DNA of 64,000 nucleotides from Haemonchus contortus (lineage: Eukaryota > Nematoda > Chromadorea > Rhabditida > Trichostrongylidae): NCBI GenBank assembly GCA_000469685.2, contig LS997567.1:43686275-43750274 (forward strand), read 5' to 3'. The notes below the pieces were generated by a model. That model was not told the origin of the DNA. It searched no databases and saw only the letters and a list, made by a program, of their open reading frames with translations. Shown piece by piece: positions 49,188-62,091 of the stretch (the stretch's first letter is position 1; every line of letters begins with the position of its first letter). A program made the translations under genes and the position numbers.

Positions 49188-49465
49188 GTGAATATTCTCG
49201 AATGGGACAATCGCACGCTGCATGATAGTGTAAAGGCTTGGCAGGAGTATAAGGCTTTAGAGAAACAAACCGTAAGTTGGCTGCAGTACTGCTTATCTCG
49301 AACTGCTTCTAAATGAATATTTCAGGCAGGAAATCCTGAACTGGCGGAACATACTGCCGGCCGACTTCGCAGTATTCACTCTGTGATGGACGAACTTGGT
49401 CGAGATGCGGGCAACTGGGAGACCTCTATAAAAATATCGAAGCGAAGAAAGACGGTCCGAGTCAG
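49188..49465 (+). pseudogene. host-like exon pair, copy 2, frameshifted
   Basis: An open frame (EWDNRTLHDSVKAWQEYK, then ALEKQT) runs to the GTAAGT donor at 49272. After a 54-base intron the AGNPELAEH exon follows from 49326. One base is missing relative to copy 1 (GATGCGGG against GACTGCGGG), which breaks the frame within RDAG. The upstream part, outside the duplicated segment, is in frame with the shared exon, so copy 2 may sit nearer the original gene context. Confidence 0.4.
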
Positions 49466-52209
49466 TGATTGACTTGCTCATCTACCTTGCCGACCTGCCA
49501 CTACTAGCTTTCCACGAAAAGAAATTATGTCGGTCTGTTGTTTCTCATCCATAACAATACTGGTGATTTTTTCTTAAATGTTCTCATTTTTTTCATTTGT
49601 GAATTTGACATGATATCGTACTCACTTGTTTTATCATATCATCGTGTGCAATTTAAAGGTTCCAAATTAAATTTTACCCTGCACTGTTTTCAACTGACTT
49701 GCTCACATTTGCGCTCCCCTTTAATTACGTTTTTTTTCCACACTTAAAAGACTGCATGATCATTGGGAGTATCCGATCTCTATGCTTGGGTGCTTTATGC
49801 TGCGACGTCTACTTTTGGGTAGGGAGGTTGTAGCCTCCAGGTAAAGGTTGCTGGCTTCATCATCCGGTATCTGATGCTGGGATCTCATTGGAGATTATAT
49901 TGGACTCTTCAAGATGGCGTAGTCCTTTTCAGTACCGCCAGTCATAGTCCAGGGATCGATCTGTCGATCAGAATTTGAATCTGTATGATTGATAGAATTC
50001 CATAAATGTTATTGAAATATTTGAATCCCTGCGAAGAAATTGGTCGCAGTGGTTCTTTTGGCAATAAACAAAAAAAGTAATTGTGCAGAGTATGAGGCCC
50101 ACTCTGCGGCGATAAGCAGTGGTATTTTGCCCTGCGGGTGTTCCACTCACACTTCGCTCGATTAGATATGAGATTTCGATTGCCGAGGTGTCTTTCATGG
50201 AGTATATAGAACGTGTACAAATAACCTGGGTTTTTCGTATCAACTGTTTAGCTGTTTTTGTGTATTTTTTATACAAGGTTTTTATGATTGCACGTCATTT
50301 TGAAGCTTATCTAATGATCTTTCATATTTTTATTGTCACTTTTTCCAAGTCGCTTTTCGTCAGTTTTAGACTGAATGACTCGGTCTGAATGGCGCTCGAC
50401 GACTGGCATTCCATGCGACTAGTGGCTTACGATGCCTAGTGTTGGCCGGTGGCAAAAGCAAATGGTAGGACATCTCGGAAAAATAAAAACAAAAATGCTA
50501 CGTTGGACGGTTGGGGTCACATGCTTGGACTATATTTGCAAGGACGCAATAAAGGAGGGAGAACTTGGACTTAAAAATGGACTTGAAAACTTGAAATTGC
50601 TGATAAAAGCCCGCCGTAGATGGTAGAGCCATGACCTAAATGGCAATGTGGATTGGCCTGAGCCTCGACGTTCTCGGGAAGCAGCTCAGGTTCTTTCAAA
50701 GTAGTTGATACCTTGCATGAGGACTTGAAAGTCAAAATTTACTTGCAAACTTGAAATTGGCCCTCATTCCAAAAAAGTGTTTGATCGGGAGAAATGACGG
50801 CAGTACACCAGAAAAGCGGATTCCGTTTCTGAGCCGGACAAAGGCAGAAGAAGAAATTGCTGTTGTTGATGTTGGTGGGCTTACATCAACACTGCATCGC
50901 AAAATGTCTATCTAGTCTCACATTATATCTATTGGTAGGACTTCGATTATTCCACAGGTTGCCTTTCATTCAAACAAAATTCGACTGCAGGTACTCGTCC
51001 TGCTCAATGTTATCTTTTTATTTCCCTCTTAATGCACAATGTAAGAGTCAGGTTCAACTGTTGCCGTTCAACATAAAACTGACCGATGGGTTGAGTTAGT
51101 TGGATTTTTCTCGCAAAAAAAAGTCCTAAGAAAGTCTCATTAATATCTTGAAGAGAACTTTATGTACTGCGCCTATGCACATAAGGGCCCGTCCTATTCG
51201 GACAGAAGTTTGGCTTAAGATTTCGAAAGGCTCAGTGCTGAACTAATGTCAATTTCTGTCTGAATTCATCCTGCTCAGGACCGCCACTAGTAAGACTCAC
51301 TTGCTGTGTGTCCAGTGGTTATGCTTTCACAACCGCTCGAATCGAAATTCAACACGTAAGGCCTCTGTCAGCATTGTCTGCCATATAGGCACTGATCTCT
51401 CCTAACTCTCGGTATATCTCATGTCTGGCTGAGTGCTCTCTTCTATATGAAGGATGCTGCTATCCTTTTGTTGCTGACACCTTACATCGCAAATGTTGAA
51501 CCGAGTTAGTGGTGATGGTAAAGGTTCACGAAAATGTTGAGCGCGATTCTATCAGGCTAGACTCCTCAAACTGCGATGAACCTGTCAACAGTAGCAACTT
51601 TTTGTAAATTTAATACTGTTACCAATATTCTTAATCGATAATGAGACAGCTTTTGCAAAGGCCTTTCTTCAATTTGTCATCACATCACTATTGTCACAAT
51701 TCCTAATAGTGTGAGTCTGATACTGTCCATAAATATCTTCTCTGAGATTTGACTTCATTAGCAAGAGTTTATTGATTGGTACTCTGTAAACTACCTTTTT
51801 TATTAGTTTCCATGTTACATTTGTCACTTTCTTTTATCAGCGTTATATCTTGAATGTTTCTACTCTCGGTAGCTCCCATAGGCGCTGCGAAATGCATGAA
51901 ATTTTTGAGTCAGCAAACTTCAGCAAACTGCCCCTCGAACGCTGGCCGGTTCCCTAACTTTTACTACCAATTATCAGAGTTCACTCAGTCCTACACCACC
52001 TTGGTCAACCGTATCGAACCTTGATTATTTGTAGTTAACAGAGTGAAAACGATCAGTAATCATATAAGTAGTGGAAGTGTTCCCTGTCGTTGAAAAAAGA
52101 AGAATTTACGAGAATTTACTGATGTTGCCTAACTTGAGAGCTTGAGAGCTTTGCATACACTTAACGGCATCCAGGCTTTGAATGAAAGTCAGATGCACGG
52201 CGTATGCTG
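49244..52209 (+). repeat. 2.97 kb duplicated segment, copy 2
   Basis: Direct repeat of 23975-26946. At its right end the shared sequence stops at CGTATGCTG and is followed within a few bases by the terminus of a GGTGAAAATG-family MITE (52214-52231). Open frames inside (49942-50276 -, 50119-50388 +, 50857-51099 +) are shared with copy 1 but carry no recognised domain except the RT remnant. Confidence 0.85.
50391..50626 (+). pseudogene. RTE LINE reverse-transcriptase remnant (copy 2)
   Basis: KMLRWTVGVTCLDYICKDAI and IKARRRW followed by a stop, at the same offset as in copy 1. It is dead for the same reasons. Thr in RWTVG is closer to the RTE consensus than the Leu of copy 1. Confidence 0.65.
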
Positions 52210-52213
52210 CTAG

Positions 52214-52231
52214 CCCAACTACATTTTCACC
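52214..52231. mobile_element. MITE terminus (18 bases)
   Basis: CCCAACTACATTTTCACC, the outermost bases of the GGTGAAAATG MITE family, at the right boundary of the 2.97 kb copy 2. The rest of the element is absent. Confidence 0.6.
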
Positions 52232-52946
52232 ACCTTAGTTTTTTACGTTTCTTCATGAGCCACAACCTTTCTCCCGATCTGGTACCTCCCAAACCCAACC
52301 ACTTCTCCATTTCATAATATCCCCACTTTCTAACCTGGAGCACTCTCCTTGATGACACCCTTGACCTATGGTCGGTACCACTTATTGTAATTTAGAAACA
52401 GTTTTGCTATTACGAGACCGTGGTTGATCCATAGACTCCTCAAGCAACGACTGTTTAATGCACTTTGTTCATTTATCAACTGACTGAGCCCTTACCAGCC
52501 ATATGTCTGGCACTGTTTTGCATAAACTGCTTACCTTTCTTTCTTTAATTGTTCATGAAGAGTTCGAAGATTCTCTTTCCCACTTCAGTCAGGTTGGAAG
52601 TTTACTCGTTTTCACATGAATTAGTTTACCAGTACTGAACATATACATGACAAGTGTGGTTGTAGAAATACCGGATGAGCAATCAGCGACCTCTCTTCGT
52701 CACTTTTTTGAGTTCCACCACACTTTCACATCTGCGCGCCTTATCCCGACGTGATCATTGATTACGAATTTGATCGACAAGTCTTTTTCTGTACTGTTCT
52801 AGAAAGAAACAGCAGTGGACTGGATAGGAGCAACATATTTGGTCCGTATGACCAATATTTGTTTGATGAATAGAAAAGCAGAAACGAAATAGCTGTGGAG
52901 GGGGATAAGCCGATGAAATACACCACTATTTGCGTTCGATTGATGA
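52232..52946. other. intergenic, upstream of the CC-motif gene
   Basis: No coding feature recognised. The sequence becomes markedly more CpG-rich from about 52930, at the start of the candidate first exon. Confidence 0.4.
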
Positions 52947-55900
52947 CGCCCCGCCGGTTCCGTTGTCGATGACGGAGTGATCCGCCCTCCTCAGCACGGC
53001 CCAGCGAAGGACAACGCCTGCGGACGACGACTGCTACGACGACGATTCCACTTTGATCAACGTCATCAGATGGCTGCTGATCGACCTGGACCGTGGAGTC
53101 GATGGGATGTACCCAGTGAGTGACCTTTAACCTCACTTTTGATTTCACGGCTTTTTCAACGATTTTCACTCAGGGTTTGAGATTATCGCTCTTTTCACTT
53201 TTTCCTTTAATTCGTCATTATTTTCTGGAAAGCCCTGGTGTGATTCATTCCTTCCTTGCGTTACCGTACTTCTAAATTATTGCACAATGAATTCCTGAAT
53301 GGATCACGCGCTTACTTTCTGCAGTGAACATTTACTCAGCAAATCTGAGTACATGCTTCGAGATAAGTTGCCAGTTTTGAACATTCCAACAACTTGGCCG
53401 GTTAATGCAGAAAAGTGACTGGTCATTCTTTGGTGAAGGAAACGGGTGGACGGACTGTTCCGTTTGTTTGTTTATGCGCACATAGACCGTTCCCATGTGG
53501 CCGATAATGTTTGCATTTTTGTTTATGCTACTGATTCTTAAAAACTTTGTTTATTTTACTATCATTTACACTAGTTACTACTCTCTCGTTCTCTGAAGGT
53601 TTCTGTACAATCCGAAAATCTATTCTGACTCGAAGTTGCATCTTGGATTTATGACTTTCTTCCCGAGCTAGAGATGATTGGGATAATGGGCGAAGCGGGG
53701 ATGGAGATGATGATGTCTAACACCCCTAATTAATGTCACCAGTCCTTGGGAGAACGGTCCATCTAAAAGAACTTATGACCTCTCAATGAGTGACGTCCCA
53801 GAAACTCATTCTTGCATGTAGAAAGTAGATGAAAAAGTAGTAAGGAAACAATGAACAAGTTAAGTTATGAGCTTGAGGGGATGAGTCCATAAATCATGGC
53901 AGCGGCTTTGAAAATGTATGCATTTCCTATGAAAGCTGAAAGAACAAGCAAAACCTTCGACAAGGAGAAGTGAGACAAATGACTGTCGGAAAGAAGAAAT
54001 GGAGAAAGTCGTTGAGAAGAAACCAAGGTGGAAAACCGGTTAAATTCCAATGAGCAGCGGTGCGGGATAAGAACTGCGGACATCGCTTCGAGAAGAGGTT
54101 TTGAAGGGCTTCTTCGTAGCTGCATTCAAAATGCTTTCGGTAATTCTGTATGCCCTTTCCTAGGATACCAAAATCGTCTAACTGTCGATTTTGCGCTCAT
54201 CGATTCAGGTGGTTGCCAGGAAAATTTGGCGGTTCGCTAGAGGTGAAATTCATAGCGCTGAAAGTACTGATCGGGTTTTCCGTTTAGGTTCCAATTTGTA
54301 GTTGCCTCTCGTACCAGTATTCCAACTTTGTGAGGTTTAAATTGATTTCATCAACTCTTTTGTTTAGGCAGTGATCTTATTTTCATGGGCTGGCCTGAGG
54401 GTGCAATACAGACGACGAAGTTGACTTGCCACTTTCTAACTCTAAGTGGAGGGTAAACGGCGTAATATGTGTGGCAGTTTAGGATGAGTGAAGTTAGACT
54501 AGAACTAGAAATTATAGTTTTTTAGCACTCGAGCTATCAGAACTTTGTTGGAAGAGCCTCTTAGTCATGAGAAGTTTCGATCTGACTGTTTCCTTGTCGC
54601 AAGAAGGCCGAGCCAAAGAGCACATAGACCAAATGAGCTGGATGGTTTTTCTGAAGAAGCATAATCTTGCTGGACTTGGCCGGATCGTATCCAAGACGAA
54701 AGCTTTGAATCACGAATGTTGAACTGATATGTGCAGAAGCGCTTTTAAAAATTCGCAAAAAAACTCCTACTAATGTGCACACATCCCTATCCCCACTCCC
54801 TTCCCCCCTAATCGACACGCATAGTAGCTCTGAGCTGAGAAAGAGGGATCATCAGTCAGATTTACAAGGTCCTCTTTTTCCGCTGCCCAACTTCTGTAGC
54901 CATGGTCCATCTTTTAGGGTGGTGCTCTGCCCGGGAGTGTATAAGTCTCCAGGTGGTCGGATCGGGTGGGCGTTGTTTCCATAGGTTCTCTGCTACATCG
55001 AACTATTTGTTTCATGATTTACCATGACTAACTGATTACCCAGTATTATTCAAGACCATATTTGGACTTTTTCGGTGTCTGATAGTCATGAACAGGATTC
55101 ATGATTAGGGCAATAGCGACTGTGTGACGGAACGCGAAATCCTTGAACTGCACTTTTTCGGCGACTACCCCATTGAACTCCGTTAGACATTGAATAGGAA
55201 GCGTCCTTGATATAATCACCATCATTCTGTTGGTGTTAGGGGTAAAGGCTGGTTTCGAATCGAGAGTTTGGAGTCCGGGAACTTGTCTGGGAGATTGCAT
55301 GTTCGTACTTTCGTCCCTCTTTAAGCCCTGTGTTACCATGAAGCACTTCTGCAAATATCGCGTGCAATTCTTGGAGTGGGTTTCTTGAGCGTTGCTGAAT
55401 CATCCAGATTTTGATTGCAGATCTTCTTAACAGAACTTTAGTTTTATGAGGTCTGTAATGAGGGGGGATAAACTCGTTCTTCCGGTTACCTCTACGAAAA
55501 CACAGCTGTTGAAGTTGAAAATCGAGTTATGGCGATATAACGTGAAAAACAGAATTGACGAGGGCGCAGTACCGAAGCAAATAGTCCGGTGTGTAAGAAC
55601 CTGCGCAAACCCGAAAACGGATGTACGTAGGAGCCGGAATTAGTCACTCCGTTTTCTTTCGATGAATCATGTAGTGAAACCGCTTTAGATTTATAGACAT
55701 ACATTGCAGATCCATAAATTGTTCAATTTTTGTTTTTTGAAGAATGGGCAAAATTGAATGCAATAAATCACAAAGAGGTCTTCCTTTTACTGTTAGTCTC
55801 ATTTTTCCACTTAACTTACTTTTATCGGAAACTTTGGTTGATATGCCAAAAAAGTTTGTCCGGAATTTAGCCCCTTGTTCACGTATAGCGCCTACTATCT

Positions 55901-58900
55901 GCAAACTTGCTATCTCAGCCTTTCCACCGAACAGCTATATAAAGATCTTCATCGCTTTTGAGTTTCTACAAGTACCTCCACTTGTAATTGCCGCTCATCC
56001 AAGTCACTCATCGTTAGGTTGTTCTGGGACGCCTGTGGCTGCAACTACTGGTTTAACCAGAAAAAACAAACCACCTGCCATTTCGAGATTTACAAAGTGT
56101 TCTCACCGGGACATCTTTTTATGCATAGCCAATGCTTGTAAAGTAGTTCAGAAATCACTGCTCTAGAATTCATCCTGCAGTTTGGGACACTGTAAGAATT
56201 CGAAGCAAAAAACTGGGGGCGGGGATACGAATGTGGGAAGTTTTGCCTCTGCAACACAAGTGTGTAGACAGTGAACCAGTTCCTTGACGAATATTGCTTG
56301 AGCAAACTGAGTTTTTCGACCCTTAGGGGTCGGCTGTTGACAAAAGAGTTGTTTGGGTGGATGAAAACACAAACCAGTACATCGGCTAGTCACCCCAGTC
56401 ATGTCATTGCGTATTTAAGCGTTGTGATATGATATTGAGAGCTACTGAAGTCGATGAAATATTCCAAAAACGTTTGGTTACCATTGGGAGCTCTATTTCC
56501 TGCCAGTTTGAAGGTTTCAGCGCTTAGTTGAAGAAATTTTTGTCAAGTGCGAGAGAGCCGGGAACAGCACCCATGGCTGTCGGTACAGCATGAATGAGAG
56601 CGAAGGGGAGAAATTGATACAAAAAGTTTATTTCGTGATCAGACGATGCAAGATTTGGACGAAATATGAAATTTTTCCCAGAAAGCCAACCTAGAAATGT
56701 AAACGAGAATGATTTTTTGAGAATGAAAATGAAAAAAGTGGCACACGTCGCATTTGTACGAAAGTGTAGGTCAAAAATTTCGCAGTAGCCCAGATTTCTC
56801 CCGGGATTTTCTAGAACTTTCCATAATATTTCTTTGTGAAGACACCCAAGCGTGTACGCACGGCATGTAGGGTTTGATGATGACACCTTTTCTTTGCTTA
56901 CTTGATCATATAACCATCAAACTACCGATATTTTACATGTACTCCTTTACATGTTCGAACCCGGCCACTCCGCTGCTGAAAGTCGTTGAATCCTGTGCCG
57001 AGCTTTTTTAATTGAAGTTTCTTCCGAGCGATCCTGTGTCGTTCCAACGCCTCACAGCCCGAAACAAAGAAAGTCGAAGATTAACTTCGATTTGGTCAAG
57101 CGATTGGAATATCGATAAATCATCTGGTATTTTATTCGCATACCACTTAATGTCCTTTCATAAGAGATTCTATGTTAGCTTTAAGAGAATCTCGGGAGAA
57201 ATCTGTGCTATTGTGAAATTTTGGCAGGTACTATCTACACAGTTGAATAATTCGTTAGGGTGAAAACGCGGTAATGAGATTTTTTGAGTTCCCAGTGCAT
57301 AGAAAGGCCTTGAATAGAGTTTCGCTGACCACTAACATTGTTCAGCTTCATCATTTATCTTCCACTGCTCACCACTGCATTTTTAATTCTAATATTTCCC
57401 TACTGTTCTCTCTTGAAATCAGTTCCTAAGGACAGTAAGGTTCGAAGATGGATAGAAAAGGAGAAATTGGGCCAGTAGTTGCTCACGTAATTATTTATTA
57501 TCCCAGATGAAACTGGTTCCAATTAAACGGGTCTGGAAAAAATAAGGCTCGATTGGTGAGACTTCGGCCCGCAACTTGGTTTCAGACCAAGGGCATGGTA
57601 GCGCCGTTTAGCAATCGGCCTTTGAACTTACTAATATATAGCAGAGCTACTTGACGTATGAATATTTAGTGACCATAACTCTACTATTGAAGTAGAGGTA
57701 CTTTTTTTTTAATGAATGTATCGTTGTAAAACCGTCTGTGACAGGATTTTCTACTTAATTCATTTAGCCAACGAGATTCTTCCACCACAATATGACACCG
57801 GTGCAGGCGATTTCGTCGGTGGAGGCAGTGTGGGCAATGTGGGCACTGTGAGCATCGCTCAGCCTTCGTCCGTTTTCGGGACTGGGCTTGTCGATCAGAA
57901 AATAAATAGTACGTTGTGCACAGTTGGTACTGCTAACCTGGTAGATCATTTGCTCGTGTCATCTTGAACGTTATAGCGATTGATCCGTCGTTCTACGACT
58001 GCGTATACAACACCTCACTCGGTCAGACGGTTATCGAGAGATGTTATAAAGATCTCGGTTGCTGTGCTACAACTTGCTGCACCAATGAAGACTGGTAATT
58101 ACCATAATCGACTTTTTTGCTTTCCACTACCTTAAACGGCTTTTTCTGATTTTTTTAAATTTCTTATTCGTTGCTGAATTCTGCTACATTCCTTCGCGCG
58201 CGGCGTCTCTCTCGCCCCGACGCGACTATTTCATTCCTACTGCACCACATCCCAGTAAGGGATGCGTCGTGACCGTAGCCGTTAACCGTTCAGCCAGCTG
58301 CTGATCAGTTGAGTATCAGCTACTGCTGAACCCCTACTCTGGTGTGATTGCTTTAACTGCGAACATTCTCAGTAAACTGCTGTTCAAGACCTGCATGGTG
58401 CCCTGGCGTATACACTGTAAGTTCGTTTTCAGGAAAAACAAGTATGGATGGGCAGTGGCTCTGATTGTAGTGTTCTGTATAATTGTTGTCATCGCGGTTG
58501 TTGTCTCAATGATAGTATGGCTGATTAATCGTGCAAAGGACAAGCGGCAAAAACGTCTGCTTGACGATTCCGGGCTATCGCGTGCAACCTCCAACGTGAG
58601 TCAGCCATCTCAAATTTTCACTGCTGGTACCACTTAATTTTCTAGAATTAAATTTGTAATAGGCATCGTTGGCAACGCTTAAATTACGGGCGAGTAATGC
58701 GTTTGAATTTGTTTGTTAATGGCGTATTAGCTGTCGTCGCCAGTTGGACGCAGCCCTTCCAAATCTCATTTATACTAGGCAGATATTAACGATATGTGAA
58801 GCGACTGGTCATTATGGTTATCTGGCCGGTTACACCTAGAAATTGTGAATTTAAAAGGGTTACAAGTGAATGGAAGCAGTTTCAGATGTCGCTCGCTCAA

Positions 58901-58972
58901 AGTACGCCAGGCGGATACCATTTCGGTACCGGTCCTTTCAAATCACCACCGGCCGCTGGATATCGTTACTAA
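52947..58972 (+). CDS. single-pass membrane protein with paired-Cys ectodomain
   Basis: Well supported exons: 57768-57908, 57977-58094, 58433-58595, 58886-58972 (TAA). A GC-rich first exon is inferred: a frame open from 52947, with ATG 53070 (MAADRPGPWSRWDVP), ends at 53115 on GTGAGT in phase 1, which fits 57768. From that ATG the product is 184 residues. Order: Gly/Ser-rich stretch (TGAGDFVGGGSVGNVGTVSI); Cys module FYDCVYNTS...ERCYKDLGCCATTCC; a TM of about 25 residues (ALIVVFCIIVVIAVVVSMIV); a basic stop-transfer (NRAKDKRQKR); a tail ending PPAAGYRY. The GCC...CC-then-TM layout recalls Shisa, WBP1 and VOPP1 type small membrane proteins, but I cannot assign a family. No signal peptide is visible, so either it is type III or a true first exon lies elsewhere in the 4.65 kb intron. 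Confidence 0.7.
53116..57767. other. long intron or intergenic interval
   Basis: If the first exon is right this is a 4.65 kb intron. It holds many short frames on both strands; the longest is 55744-56166 (+, 140 codons), which lacks recognisable domains. No convincing signal-peptide exon was found. Confidence 0.4.
58165..58252. mobile_element. MITE fragment related to 10221-10478
   Basis: GCTACATTCCTTCGCGCGCG, CGACGCGACTATTTC and CCTACTGCACCACATCCC closely match the right half of the element at 10221-10478. The left half is not found. It sits in an intron of the CC-motif gene between exons 58094 and 58433. Confidence 0.55.
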
Positions 58973-61218
58973 TGTTATCGGTTCTAACTATACTATCTTT
59001 TTTTGCTTGGTCTAATACTGTTACAATAATGCCTTTTCGGATAACGACTTAGTCGGTGAACTATGTACTAGCCGACCCATTGCTGAATGTGATATGCTGC
59101 TCTTTAGTAAATGTTGTCGTTGCTGTAAATATTGGTTCACAATGTTCTATAGTTCATCTACAGCGTATCGCTATTCTCAGATTACTGGTTAAGTTCGTGT
59201 TAACAAAACAGATGAACCTAAGAAACGGGATCTTAGAAAAAAGGGAAAGGCAAAAGGGTATTCCCACTCCATAGGCGGCCACTACATAGAGAGGACAGTA
59301 ATGAGGCGAGGTTCATGAAGAACTGTGAAAATTAAGTTTCCGCAAGAGTTATTAGCTCTGAAAAAACGCAATAGAAGCTTTCGGGTCATACTAAAAGAGC
59401 CAGCCTTGGCAGGGCTGGTGCTAAACGTAGAGACAGGGGAATCGAATTTCCCGATGGACAGTGGGGATTGTGAGCAGCCTTGTTAAATCTCATGGGCTCA
59501 CAGTTTAAGACCAAATTTAATATACACGACTCTCGAGAGTATTTCAAAATTAGATTTTGGACTCGTCTTCACATAAGGAGAAGAAATAATTCTTGCCGAT
59601 TCTGATGTCTCTTCAGAACCACAGTCATCGGCACTTTTGTCATTCCTTTGTCGCTTACCTTCGAATTCGATCTTTTTATTACGAATGCTCAATTTTCTCC
59701 CCTTGAAAAGTATCCATTCCTTTTGTGGGCCTCCTTGAAAGGCTTGTGTGGACTTCGTTCATGTTCTGATCTCTGATTGAGCGGACCGATCCTAGCCCTG
59801 TGACCAGCCGATCGAATTCTCGAACCCGCATCTGCTCAGGAGGGTTGGCTATCTTCCGTCTTAACGAAACGATGATTTATTCGATAAGCGTTTCACTCCA
59901 GATACTTGAAGCTTATTCTCATTCATTTGTCCAGGCCACATTTCTTCTTTTGAGCACATGAAAAGCGTCTGATAAGTGGGGCTAACCCACACTGACATTT
60001 TTCTGTATCTTTTTGCTATATGTCTGGATACATTTCTTTTAGTGTTGCGTCGGTAAAAATGAGGCACGCAGGTGGCGCTAGTGTTGGGTATCCAAACAAT
60101 GTTCGAGTACTCGGACCACACACGGTATATCATCTGAATTAGATGGGTAGAACCGATTTCACTTGATAACATAGACCCATTATAATTATTAGAAAGCATA
60201 GCAGGTCAATGCGTGAGCCTATCTCGGCTCACATAATTTCTGGAATCCTCAAAGATAGTGCATTCCAAAAGGCACGGATCAATTTAGGACAATGCAGAGC
60301 ATTACCTTTCAGCCATACGGTTATTCTTCAAAGAAGATGAGCAAGTAGCTCAGAATGGGTCCAAACTTAAGCAGCAGCATCCTGTACTGCGCTCTCTACA
60401 TCGGATACGTGATGAAGAATTAATGTTCACATATCTGATGAATACAGCAGAGCGAATCGATCGATAATGAGAATTGGAGCTATGTGGTTGTCTAATTCAG
60501 CATTAACAATAGCCGTGCTTCTAGAACAACGGCTGAATTGATGTGTCCCTGCCCCTGTCTCCGCCCCGTCGGCGCTGGCGCGAAATCCATTCGGTGCGAA
60601 TTCGAAGGCTCGATTGAGATTAGTTGCACCCGAACCCCACTGCAAGCTCTTCACCAACCTGAACCGTCATAGATACGTGTTCTTGACATTTCTGAGACTT
60701 GAGCCCATCTTTTTTCTGAACAATCCTTGATCTCTCTTGCAGCCTGTTCCTTTTTTATTCGTTTTGTGAGTCGCTCTTTCCTTTCCTGTTTCTCGGAAGC
60801 TCATTCTCTGAATTTTGCTGCATGACGTTGTCAATCATTTGGAACGAGTAGCAATTTACTCCGACTTCAGGATACAGAAGCTGTCGGTTACAGAGTTTTT
60901 ACTCCAATCTCTTTCCCTTTTTCAATATATGGACAAGCTTGGTTTGGAGTAGGGTGGAAATCACATTCATATTCATCCTTTGCGCCCGACTATTTTTTCG
61001 TTTGTTTTTGTACGAATAGTGCCTTTTGTTTCCAATGATCATGCACCCTTTTATCCCTAACTGAGGACAATTCAGTGGCACTGAGCTGCACGGAGGGCTC
61101 GGTGAAGTTCCTGTTTCGAAAAAAAAAAGTGTTTTGAGAGCTATGGAATTGGTATCTAGGCACTGCGGCAGTTGACGCCTTCCTCTCGCTCACCAGTACA
61201 AAGCGAACGGATGCGGCT
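58973..61218. other. intergenic, no confident gene
   Basis: Minus-strand frames 59498-59692 (Ser/Glu-rich) and 59861-60199, and a region open on both strands at about 60427-60665, have coding-like composition but no splice partners or known domains. The last may be a dispersed repeat. Confidence 0.35.
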
Positions 61219-61326
61219 GGGAGATCTGATTTTGAAAATCGTATCTCATTCCAATTTTCGTGCTGGGTAATCGAAAGTCGATTACCCAGCACAAAACTTG
61301 GAAGGGGAGTTATTTTCCGGTCTCCC
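61219..61326. repeat. long hairpin (foldback)
   Basis: The core arms are 61251-61274 and 61278-61301, matching 22 of 24 bases around a 3-base loop; the centre reads GTGCTGGGTAATCG-aaag-TCGATTACCCAGCAC. Weaker complementarity extends outwards to GGGAGA at 61219 and TCTCCC at 61326, giving a stem of about 50 pairs. It could be a small foldback element or a pre-miRNA-like structure. Confidence 0.75.
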
Positions 61327-62091
61327 TTGAACATCTCTTTCTCTTGAGACAGATGAATACGAATGATGATGAACTGGTTTTCTCCATGAGCTGGACAATC
61401 TTTGAACTCATCTCCTCCCTCTGCCGAATCAGTTCTAGAGTTATTAGCTGGAGTGGATAGTATGATCTATGCTAGTGATATAGAAAACTACGTGGACCGA
61501 AAGCCTCAGCCATTACGTCCCCCTTTTTTGTGGCTCTAGACTCACTCCTTTCTATTCTTGTCCAGCATGTTTGACGATTCAGCTGAACAAACATATCCGT
61601 CATTGAACAACTGTTAAAACAATGTCGTATGCCACTTTTTTGACTTAATTTCCTTTCGATTTTCGAGCGCGGATGGAATTCGAGGAACTCGATAGGCAGG
61701 GGAATTGTTAGAATAAGCCTGCAAGAGCCATGAGACTTCCCTCGTCACATGTGCGCTTGCAGAAGTGCAATTTCTTGATGGGGCCCTTCCATTGCACTGA
61801 GAAAACATCCCTTCGAGGTGGGCGAGTCAGTCTTCTTGTGAAGTAGGTGACGTCCCTGCTAGATTTCAGCCATTAATTAGGTCGGTTCTAACACGATGTA
61901 TAATGAGGTTAATCCTATCCTACCTCGGACTTCATGTAGTACACAGTTGAAAAGAATAGGTTACCCTAGCAGGTGGTTACCACACACTAAGAGAGGCTCA
62001 TATTTGATTGTTCCTGGGCTACTTCAATGAGTTTCAGTGTAGAGAAAGAGAAGTGGGCGTGATGCGGGATTGGGAAGGGGATACTGGAGAT
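61327..62091. other. intergenic, no gene seen
   Basis: Only short unsupported frames (61260-61460 +, 61614-61808 -). No RNA gene or repeat was recognised. Confidence 0.4.

Noticed and set aside
54200..54270. Stretch AGAGGTGAAATTC resembling 18S rRNA
   Set aside because: The match is about 13 bases; flanking sequence does not follow nematode 18S.
55744..56166. 140-codon plus frame
   Set aside because: No domain, no splice context and an overlapping minus frame; likely chance or an old repeat.
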